Assembly (NCBI GenBank): GCA_937975765.1
Contig: CALJUR010000072.1
Coordinates: 1-5,803, forward strand
DNA length: 5,803 bases
Source: an uncultured Myxococcales bacterium
Lineage (GTDB): Bacteria; Myxococcota_A; UBA9042; DTJE01
Direction of reading: 5' to 3'
The notes beneath the pieces are model-generated. The model made no database searches. It was given only the letters and a program-made list of their open reading frames with translations, and was not told the DNA's origin. Below, one piece after another: positions 1 through 4,730 of this stretch (position 1 is its first letter; the number at the start of each line of letters is the position of its first letter). The position numbers and the translations under genes were made by a program.

Positions 1-116
1 TTGGCTCCGATTGAGTCCGCGAAGGCGAACAACGCTCTTTGCACGCTTCGGTCGACGCCTGGTCCGAATTTGGACGCGCGCCAATAATAAGGGCGAGCCC
101 AAAAAGGAATTGCGCG

Positions 117-134
117 CGCCCAATTAATCGGGCG
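117..134. repeat. 18 bp near-perfect palindrome with AT core
   Basis: CGCCCAATTAATCGGGCG is self-complementary at all positions except one A/C pair. A degenerate relative (CGCCAATAATAAGGGCG) lies at 79-95, 38 bp upstream, and a further imperfect palindrome (GTCCGAATTTGGAC) is at 62-75. An AT-rich core flanked by GC arms in a GC-rich region is typical of a protein-binding dyad, but the binding partner is unknown. Confidence 0.45.
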
Positions 135-195
135 GCTTCGTGTACCCGATCGCCGCCCTTTGACGTCGCTTCCTGTGTGGCACCCGGTGGGGGGC

Positions 196-228
196 GACTG
201 GGTCGCCGACTGGGTCGCCGACCCAGTC
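196..228. repeat. tandem 12-mer repeat ending in a 9 bp hairpin
   Basis: GACTGGGTCGCC occurs twice head to tail (196-207, 208-219) and is followed by GACCCAGTC (220-228), the exact reverse complement of the first nine bases of the unit. The second unit therefore forms a perfect 9 bp stem with a 3-base GCC loop. The first unit could compete for the same right arm, giving two alternative hairpins. There is no T-run on either side, so this is not a standard intrinsic terminator. Confidence 0.75.
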
Positions 229-275
229 AGTCGAGGACGCCCGTTGGCAACGAACCCAGTTGAGCGCCTTCTGCG

Positions 276-317
276 AACTTGTTCGGTGACTTGTTCGCGA
301 CTTGTACGGTCAAGTCG
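276..317. repeat. three ACTTGTTCG-like repeats plus a hairpin
   Basis: ACTTGTTCG, ACTTGTTCG and ACTTGTACG begin at 277, 289 and 300, roughly one helical turn apart. The third copy is also the left arm of a 7 bp hairpin, CGACTTG (298-304) and CAAGTCG (311-317), with a six-base loop. It lies 25-66 bp beyond the NYN stop codon (minus strand), so it could act as a 3' structure for that transcript. It lacks a U-tract, so I do not call it a Rho-independent terminator. Confidence 0.5.
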
Positions 318-341
318 TGGTTTGTTGAAGAGAGCAGTCCA

Positions 342-1007
342 TCACGGGCGTTCGAAGTTGGCCCGTTCGGCGAAGATGTCAAACGATGCCCAGCACGCGG
401 TTGCCAGGTCGGCACCCGAGGGAGGAAAGCCTGCCTGGATGATCTTCCGGCCCTTGTCGACCAGGAACTGGACCGCTGGGACCAGGTCCGCATCGGAAGA
501 CACCAGGACGGCGATGTCGTAAGCGTTCTCCCACGCGAGACGGATCATGTCGGTGGCGATGGCAGTATCGACGCCCTTCTCGATAGTTCCGGAAAGAACC
601 TGTGCGCAGTGAGGACAGTTCAGGATCGCCTGGTGGCAGTGGTTGCACTTCAATGCAGAACGAGGCCGGCGAGCCCGGCACTGAACCTGTATTCCCGGCT
701 GACGGTCGAGCCAGGTCGTGACCCACTTATGGAACTTTATCCCCTCGGCGGACTTGGAGTCGTGGGACGCGTAGACGATCGCTCCGTCGAAAGAATGGGC
801 GGTTTGGCCGGCTGCAGTAGCCGCCTTTGCAGCGGCCCATCGGACGAACCTGTTCCAATCGATCTTGAAACGAGCATCTGGCTTTCCAGAAGCCCGCGAC
901 TCCTTCTCGTTGATGGTCAGTTGCAAGTTCCAGAAATCAATAAAGATCCGTACCCGAGGCAAGGGTGCGGGACCGGCGGGACCACCTTCGGTCGCGGGCG
1001 TGCTCAT
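342..1007 (-). CDS. NYN-domain (PIN-like) RNase with zinc-knuckle insert
   Basis: The 221-residue product is a predicted metal-dependent ribonuclease of the NYN/LabA-like (DUF88) group, probably cytoplasmic. Visible signatures, in order: a first beta strand with the acidic motif IFIDFWN (D24, N27); a CNHCH...CPHC four-cysteine knuckle at C121, C124, C131 and C134; GVDTAIATDMI (D147, D153), the usual second acidic cluster; and VLVSSDADLVPAV (D172, D174), the third, followed by a KGRKII strand. All expected acidic positions are present, so the enzyme looks intact. The ATG at 1007 is chosen because AAGGGGG sits just upstream (1012-1019), although the frame stays open to 1565. The N-terminal 18 residues are a Pro/Ala-rich tail. 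NYN proteins process or degrade RNA; the substrate here is unknown. The gene stands alone on its strand behind an attenuator-like leader, and overlaps a 41-codon upstream ORF by ATGA. Confidence 0.88.
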   Translation of the reverse strand: MSTPATEGGPAGPAPLPRVRIFIDFWNLQLTINEKESRASGKPDARFKIDWNRFVRWAAAKAATAAGQTAHSFDGAIVYASHDSKSAEGIKFHKWVTTWLDRQPGIQVQCRARRPRSALKCNHCHQAILNCPHCAQVLSGTIEKGVDTAIATDMIRLAWENAYDIAVLVSSDADLVPAVQFLVDKGRKIIQAGFPPSGADLATACWASFDIFAERANFERP

Positions 1008-1129
1008 GAATTCCCCCTTGTGGATAAAAAAACGGGGGACCGACCATCGCTGGCCAAGTCCCCCGGGGTCGGAATGACCGACGCCGTTGCTGCAACGAGT
1101 GCAGGCAGCACGTCGGTGGGCTTCAACAT
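1004..1129 (-). CDS. possible 41-aa leader peptide of the NYN gene
   Basis: An ATG-started 41-residue frame (MLKPTDVLPALVAATASV...) ends in a TGA that overlaps the NYN start codon as ATGA, the usual geometry of translational coupling. There is no Shine-Dalgarno, but the ATG falls where transcription from the promoter at 1135-1163 would begin, so it could be read as a leaderless message. Its last third runs through the intrinsic terminator hairpin, so a translating ribosome would be expected to melt that hairpin. I recognise no family; the sequence is mildly hydrophobic with no Cys. It may be a regulatory leader peptide, a small protein, or a chance frame. Confidence 0.35.
   Translation of the reverse strand: MLKPTDVLPALVAATASVIPTPGDLASDGRSPVFLSTRGNS
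1033..1065 (-). terminator. intrinsic terminator / attenuator in the NYN leader
   Basis: On the minus strand, CGGGGGAC and GTCCCCCG form a perfect 8 bp GC stem around a 17-base loop, followed directly by seven U (A-run at 1026-1032). This is a textbook Rho-independent terminator. It lies only about 20 bases before the NYN start and downstream of a good promoter, so it would end most leader transcripts before the gene. CCGACC/GGTCGG (1040-1045 with 1067-1072) offers an alternative pairing overlapping the stem. The GGGGG of the ribosome binding site could also pair with the CCCCC of the 3' arm. Alternatively it terminates an upstream minus-strand transcript. Confidence 0.75.
1078..1116 (-). promoter_or_regulatory. 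leader hairpin upstream of the attenuator
   Basis: In the minus-strand transcript, CCGACGTGCTGC (1116-1105) pairs with GCAGCA (1093-1088) and CGTCGG (1083-1078). This gives a 12 bp stem interrupted by a four-base bulge, with an 11-base loop. It sits between the predicted start site and the terminator hairpin, the position of the sensing or pausing stem in many attenuators. I do not recognise it as a known riboswitch class. Confidence 0.5.
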
Positions 1130-1134
1130 GGAAA

Positions 1135-1163
1135 TATCTAGCAAGTCCCAACCAGTTTGTCAA
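1135..1163 (-). promoter_or_regulatory. sigma-70-type promoter for the NYN leader
   Basis: Minus-strand TTGACA (1163-1158) is a perfect -35 box. It is separated by exactly 17 bases from TAGATA (1140-1135), a mediocre -10. The predicted start site is about 1128-1129, at the ATG of the small leader ORF and about 120 bases before the NYN start codon. Confidence 0.55.
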
Positions 1164-1218
1164 GAACGGGAATCGCATCCGTAGAGACGTCGATAGCCAC
1201 GACGACCCACAGGGCGTG

Positions 1219-1246
1219 ATCGTAGCCCGGTCGGACCGGCTGTCAA
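1219..1246 (-). promoter_or_regulatory. second upstream promoter with spacer dyad
   Basis: Minus-strand TTGACA (1246-1241), a 16-base spacer and TACGAT (1224-1219) make a plausible sigma-70 promoter. The spacer carries the dyad CCGGT-CCG-ACCGG (1239-1227), which would suit a repressor operator. Its transcript would cross the first promoter and the attenuator before reaching the NYN gene. Confidence 0.4.
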
Positions 1247-1590
1247 CGTCAACCCGGGTTCCCGAGAACCTACCTGCCTGCAGGGTCCGGTCCCCTACCG
1301 TACCTGGCGAGAGTGGCATGCCGGAACCCGTGAGAGTCCGATAGAAGATGACGGTTCGGTTCACGAATTTGGCGGAAACGATCGACGGCGTTGCCCGAAT
1401 GAGCCCGTTGCTCGCTCCGCGCAACAAGGCCATTCCTGGCAACGGCGATTGCCGGGGACCTGGCGCTGGCAGGGCCGGACGTTCATCGCGCGAGGCGATT
1501 TCAGCGTCTGTTGAAAGCCTCCACCGCGGTGAAAGGACTTGGCCGGCGAAACGGGCGACTGCCACGCGGATCGCATTGCGGGACGAGGAC

Positions 1591-1657
1591 GTAACGATTT
1601 TCGGAGCGGACAGGCGATTACGAACAGTTTTCGGAGCGCCGTAACGATTTTCGGAGC
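1591..1657 (+). repeat. three phased direct repeats, IS-end-like
   Basis: GTAACGATTTTCGGAGC is present exactly at 1591-1607 and 1641-1657, and its 10 bp core TTTTCGGAGC is repeated at 1628-1637. Core starts (1598, 1628, 1648) are 30 and 20 bp apart, close to whole turns of the helix, so all three would face one side. Multiple short repeats at the tip are characteristic of IS21-family ends, and the sequence reminds me of those. No transposase gene or matching second end is present, so a solo remnant or an unrelated operator array are both possible. Confidence 0.6.
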
Positions 1658-1763
1658 AATGGGCCCGTCCCCAGTCCGCCGATCACCAGCCTCTTGCGCG
1701 ACGTCCAACGGCATCGCGAAGCCCGTAGATCCTTGGCGAGCGGAATGGGTGGTCAACGGAACT

Positions 1764-1805
1764 TGGTCCCGACATGGTCCCGATGGTCCCGAAGGGAGAC
1801 GGGAC
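1764..1805. repeat. triple TGGTCCCGA repeat with small hairpin
   Basis: TGGTCCCGA occurs at 1764-1772, 1775-1783 and 1784-1792. The last copy gives the left arm of GTCCCG (1786-1791) / CGGGAC (1800-1805) with an eight-base loop. It lies 22-63 bp past the metallopeptidase stop codon (minus strand), so it may stabilise or end that transcript. It has no U-run. Confidence 0.45.
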
Positions 1806-1826
1806 GGGAACCCAGGTGGCGCGGCG

Positions 1827-2465
1827 CTATCCGTCCTTCTGGCCTGTGGGCGTTTCCACGTCCCCCGACCGCTTGGCAGCGAGGCGTTTGGCGAACTGCA
1901 GCCTCGCGGTGTCGATCTGCTTCGCCCTGGCCGCGTGCATGGCGGCCTGTCTCCCGAAGCCCCACTCGGCGACGAGCTCCCACGCCTCCTCCTCCTGGGC
2001 GTCGTAGGCCGTCTTGCCTCCGGGAATGAGCCTGTGCTTCAGGCAGAGGTGCGCCAACTCGTGCGCGACGCACGCGACGATGATGTTCCAACCGACGAGT
2101 TCGAGGCGCGGCGACAGGTACAGAACAACGGCAGAGGGCCGGGTGAAGCCGGCCCTCGGTATATGGATCCGGCCGTCCTGCACGGGCGCGGTGGGCTCGG
2201 CGGGTCTCAATTCGCCCTGGGTGGTCACCGGGAACGGGCGGACCATGGCCAGGGCTTCCCAGTGCGGGATGTACCACTCCCAGAGGTCCGTGGAGTCCGC
2301 CAGGATCTTGTAGTCCTTCGGGGGGATCCGCTGGAGCACGCGGAAGATGGCCATGTGACGGCGGGAGGCCTCGGGATCCGGGAAGATCCCCTCGGAAGGC
2401 CAGAGGGGGCCTTCCAGGATCGTCTGCCAGGATCGCCGGACCTTCCCTGCCTGCCTCGGTTTCAT
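1827..2465 (-). CDS. ImmA/IrrE-like zinc metallopeptidase
   Basis: The 212-residue product carries a gluzincin-type active site: HELAH at 135-139 (zinc ligands H135 and H139, catalytic E136) and an EEEA motif at 158-161 whose E160 is the likely third ligand. The 21-residue gap between H139 and E160 and the EEEAWELVAEWGF context match ImmA/IrrE-type peptidases (COG2856-like). These cleave phage or ICE repressors, or act as stress regulators. A hydrophobic strand-helix stretch (residues 112-134) precedes the motif. The N-terminal 110 residues are Trp/Pro-rich and unrecognised. There is no signal peptide, so it should be cytoplasmic. GGAGGAAA lies six bases before the ATG and decides the start. 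It diverges from the zinc-finger/recombinase operon, a position suited to controlling it, but no HTH repressor substrate is seen in the window. SprT-like or plain housekeeping metalloprotease are alternatives. Confidence 0.75.
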   Translation of the reverse strand: MKPRQAGKVRRSWQTILEGPLWPSEGIFPDPEASRRHMAIFRVLQRIPPKDYKILADSTDLWEWYIPHWEALAMVRPFPVTTQGELRPAEPTAPVQDGRIHIPRAGFTRPSAVVLYLSPRLELVGWNIIVACVAHELAHLCLKHRLIPGGKTAYDAQEEEAWELVAEWGFGRQAAMHAARAKQIDTARLQFAKRLAAKRSGDVETPTGQKDG

Positions 2466-2584
2466 GGCGTTTCCTCCGCGGCCACGTCCTCAAGAACCGA
2501 TTCTACACTCGCAACATTCGGGATCGGTGCGGTGATCTCGGTCGTCCTCGGCCGGAAGAACCCGGTCGTGGGCGTGGAACGCAC
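2462..2584 (-). CDS. possible 40-aa small ORF coupled to the metallopeptidase
   Basis: A GTG-started frame encodes 40 residues with a natural-looking acidic C-terminus (PNVASVESVLEDVAAEETP). It ends in a TGA that overlaps the metallopeptidase ATG as ATGA. It almost exactly fills the gap to the divergent gene at 2602. There is only a weak ribosome site before the GTG, and the frame stays open further upstream, antisense to the zinc-finger gene. A putative -10-like TAGAAT lies inside it (about 2500-2505). I recognise no family. It could be a partner or leader of the protease, or a chance frame whose end merely encodes the protease's ribosome binding site. Confidence 0.3.
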   Translation of the reverse strand: MRSTPTTGFFRPRTTEITAPIPNVASVESVLEDVAAEETP

Positions 2585-2601
2585 CCGACACCGGGATCGC
2601 C

Positions 2602-3138
2602 ATGAAGAATCGGACAGCGAAACGGCCCTGCTCCATTTGCGGGAGGTGGTTCGAGCCGCATCCCCGGACCCGCTGGTGCCAGAGAACTTGCGGGAACGCG
2701 GCATGCCGCGCTGCACAGCGGTCGCGCACGCAGCGCGACGAGCGGGCCCGGAACCGGGTCGATCGGGAGATATGGAGGTTCGGTGAGCAGTTGGACGACA
2801 TCGAGCGAAGGATTCGGGAACGCGACCAGGACGGGGGTGACGACGGCCGGGCGAATCGGGAAGTCCTTCCGGATTTCCGGAAAGACTCGATAGGGGTCGA
2901 ACGCGACGGACTCATTGAGCTATTGGCGCGACTTCACCTGAAGACCCGGAAAGACGCGATGCGCATGCAAGTCCCGGAACACGTACAGAAATCCAGCCGA
3001 CTCCTCCGCGAAGCGCGGAAAGACTCGATGGACCCGCCCGCCCCCCCATGCCAACCTGCCCGGGACGCGTGGCCCGGGCGCACGGGGTGCGACCGTGACG
3101 ACAACGAAGGCAGCGATCGGGGTGAACAGGCGCCATGA
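2602..3138 (+). CDS. zinc-finger protein upstream of serine recombinase
   Basis: The 178-residue, highly charged product begins with a treble-clef-like metal site: C10 and C13 (CSICGRWF), C30 and C35, with an extra C26. The CxxCGRWFxPxPR...C...CR pattern resembles small zinc-finger proteins that I recall next to serine recombinases in mobile elements; the exact role is unknown, and DNA binding or assistance to the recombinase is inferred. Residues 40-75 form an Arg/Glu/Asp-rich probable helix. From residue 93, an RKD(S/A)(I/M) motif recurs every 23 residues (93, 116, 139), then a Pro-rich, disordered-looking tail follows. The ribosome binding site is weak. The TGA overlaps the recombinase ATG (ATGA), so the two genes are translationally coupled. 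The C-terminal part is of lower confidence than the finger. Confidence 0.72.
   Translation: MKNRTAKRPCSICGRWFEPHPRTRWCQRTCGNAACRAAQRSRTQRDERARNRVDREIWRFGEQLDDIERRIRERDQDGGDDGRANREVLPDFRKDSIGVERDGLIELLARLHLKTRKDAMRMQVPEHVQKSSRLLREARKDSMDPPAPPCQPARDAWPGRTGCDRDDNEGSDRGEQAP
2862..2887 (+). repeat. 11 bp hairpin overlapping the first RKD repeat
   Basis: AGTCCTTCCGG (2862-2872) and CCGGAAAGACT (2877-2887) pair at 10 of 11 positions around an ATTT loop, inside the zinc-finger gene. The right arm is also the first copy of the 69 bp-spaced repeat. Smaller hairpins touch the other copies (2932-2943 and 3006-3018). Confidence 0.55.
2878..3029 (+). repeat. three 14 bp direct repeats at exact 69 bp spacing
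   Basis: CGGAAAGACTCGAT (2878-2891), CGGAAAGACGCGAT (2947-2960) and CGGAAAGACTCGAT (3016-3029) start exactly 69 bp apart, which is 23 codons. All three encode RKD with identical codons, including AAA, which is uncommon in this GC-rich gene. The intervening bases are not similar. This could be a degenerate 23-residue protein repeat or a DNA-level binding array before the recombinase gene. Confidence 0.75.
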
Positions 3139-4730
3139 GCGACGAAAGCAGGCGAGGACCCACCCGGGACGGCGACGCACCGGCCGACGACCGCATCCCG
3201 GCGGCGATGTACGTGCGCATGAGCACCGAGCACCAGCAGTACTCGACCGAGAACCAGGCGGACGCGATCCGGCAGTACGCGGACCGGCATGGGTTCCGGA
3301 TCGTCGAGACGTTCGCGGACGAGGGCAAGAGCGGCCTCTCCATCGAGGGCCGCGAGTCGCTGCGACGACTGATCGACACCGTGGCCGCGCGCAAGGCCGC
3401 GTTCCGGGCCATCCTGGTCTATGACATCTCGCGGTGGGGGCGGTTCCAGGACGTGGACGAGAGCGCGTCCTACGAGTACACGTGCCGCCGGGCCGGGATC
3501 GCGGTCCACTACTGTGCGGAGCAGTTCGCGAACGACGGGACGCCGACCTCGGCCATCATCAAGGCCGTCAAGCGCGCCATGGCCGGCGAGTACTCCCGCG
3601 AGTTGTCCACGAAGGTCTTCGCGGGCCAGTGCCGACTAGTGCAACTGGGCTACCGGCAGGGCGGCATGGCGGGTTTCGGGTTGCGGCGCATGCTGCTGGA
3701 CATGACGGGCGCCCCGAAGGGGACCCTGCGCCACGGCGAGCAGAAGTCGCTCCAGACCGATCGCGTGGTCCTGGTGCCCGGCCCGGACGAGGAGGTCGCG
3801 ACCGTCCGGTGGATCTATCAGGCTTTCGTGGACGAGGGGCGCCGGGAGCGGGACATCGCCGACACCCTGAACGCCCGCGGGCTGCCGACCGACCTGGGCC
3901 GTCCCTGGACGTGCGGCACGGTGCGCCAGGTCCTGTCGAACGAGAAGTACATCGGGAACAACGTCTTCAACCGGCATTCGTTCAAGCTCAAGCAGCGTCA
4001 CCGCGCCAATCCCCCCGAGGAATGGGTCCGCAAGGTCGGGGCGTTCGAGGGGATCGTGGACCCGGAGACGTTCGCGCAGGCCCAGGCCATCCTCCAGGAG
4101 CGGGCGAAGCGTTTCACGGACGAGGAACTGCTGGACAGGCTGCGGGCTCTGCACCAGCGCCACGGCCGGGTGTCCGGGATCCTGATCGACGAGGACGACG
4201 GGCTGCCCGGTGCGTCGGCGTACCAGAGCCGGTTCGGGGGGCTCCTGCGGGCGTACCGCCTGATCGGGTACACACCGGACATCGACTACTCGTTCCTGGA
4301 GGTCAATCGCCGCCTGCGCGAACGACACCCCGCCATCGTGGCCGAGGTGGTCGGACAACTGCGCACCCAGGGCGGCAGCGTCGAGCAGGATGCCGACCAC
4401 GGCCTCTTCCTGGTCAACCGCGAGGTCCTGGTGTCCCTGGTGCTGTCGCGCTGCACGACGACGCCCGGGGGCCGGCACCGCTGGATCATCCGGCTGGAGC
4501 ACGGCCGGCGGCCCGACGTGACGATCGCGGTCCGGATGGACCCGGCCAACGAGGGCATCCACGACTACTACGTGCTTCCGACGATCGATATGACGTTCGA
4601 GGTGCTCGGGGAAAGCGGCCGGCTGCGACTGGCCGAGGACAACGGCGCCCGCCTGGACGTGTACCGGCAGGCGGACCTGGGGATGTTCTACCGGGTCGCG
4701 GAGCGGGTTGCGCTCCGGGTGGCCGCGTAG
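3135..4730 (+). CDS. large serine recombinase
   Basis: The 531-residue product is a large serine recombinase, the class that integrates, excises or inverts mobile DNA through a Ser-linked intermediate. The N-terminal resolvase/invertase domain (about 22-165) shows YVRMST with catalytic S30 and R28, then DEGKSG (62-67) and SRWGR (99-103) with the active-site arginines, and YSREL (153-157) at the start of the long helix. The recombinase domain (about 170-290) includes the IYQAF...RDIADTLNARGLPT...VRQVLSNEKYIGNNV block typical of PF07508. The remaining 240 residues are the DNA-binding and coiled-coil region; the usual paired-Cys zinc ribbon is absent, as in a subset of the class. Length and catalytic residues look intact. 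The start overlaps the zinc-finger stop (ATGA); an alternative start at M25 would cut into the domain. A ParB-like gene begins 15 bases after it, so it is the centre of an operon. Confidence 0.95.
   Translation: MSDESRRGPTRDGDAPADDRIPAAMYVRMSTEHQQYSTENQADAIRQYADRHGFRIVETFADEGKSGLSIEGRESLRRLIDTVAARKAAFRAILVYDISRWGRFQDVDESASYEYTCRRAGIAVHYCAEQFANDGTPTSAIIKAVKRAMAGEYSRELSTKVFAGQCRLVQLGYRQGGMAGFGLRRMLLDMTGAPKGTLRHGEQKSLQTDRVVLVPGPDEEVATVRWIYQAFVDEGRRERDIADTLNARGLPTDLGRPWTCGTVRQVLSNEKYIGNNVFNRHSFKLKQRHRANPPEEWVRKVGAFEGIVDPETFAQAQAILQERAKRFTDEELLDRLRALHQRHGRVSGILIDEDDGLPGASAYQSRFGGLLRAYRLIGYTPDIDYSFLEVNRRLRERHPAIVAEVVGQLRTQGGSVEQDADHGLFLVNREVLVSLVLSRCTTTPGGRHRWIIRLEHGRRPDVTIAVRMDPANEGIHDYYVLPTIDMTFEVLGESGRLRLAEDNGARLDVYRQADLGMFYRVAERVALRVAA

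Larger units (their letters stand above)
1..341. other. gene-free, repeat-dense left flank
   Basis: I see no convincing coding region here. Open frames have no Shine-Dalgarno and translate to Arg/Pro/Ser-rich shadow-like sequence. The stretch instead holds imperfect palindromes with AT-rich cores (62-75, 79-95, 117-134), a tandem 12-mer that becomes a hairpin (196-228) and three near-direct repeats (276-308) ending in a hairpin (298-317). It lies immediately 3' of the minus-strand NYN RNase gene, so part may be that gene's 3' untranslated region. A mobile-element end, recombination site or iteron-type region are other possibilities, none demonstrated. Confidence 0.6.
1140..1826. other. gene-poor stretch between NYN and metallopeptidase genes
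   Basis: About 690 bases without a recognisable protein. Open frames on both strands lack Shine-Dalgarno sequences and give low-complexity Arg/Ser/Pro translations. A 20-codon GTG-started frame (1200-1138, minus) ends within the first promoter's -10 and has no ribosome site. The stretch holds two minus-strand promoters, a CACCGCGGTG palindrome (1522-1531), the CGATTTTCGGAGC repeat cluster (1591-1657) and a triple TGGTCCCGA repeat with hairpin (1764-1805). It may carry remnants of a lost insertion sequence. Confidence 0.5.

Noticed and set aside
1138..1200. 20-codon GTG-started frame between the two NYN promoters
   Set aside because: No ribosome binding site and too short to judge; noted only as open frame.
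342..1565. 407-residue version of the NYN protein starting at 1565
   Set aside because: The extra 186 residues are Arg/Pro/Ser-rich, cross the terminator and promoters, and the strong ribosome site precedes the ATG at 1007.
1661..1756. Remnant of an IS21 transposase or helper gene next to the repeat cluster
   Set aside because: Minus-strand translation gives no convincing IstA or IstB motif; only the repeats suggest an insertion sequence.
1539..2786. 415-codon plus-strand ORF opposite the metallopeptidase
   Set aside because: The opposite strand has HELAH, EEEA and a strong ribosome site; this frame is a low-complexity shadow that also runs through the divergent intergenic region.
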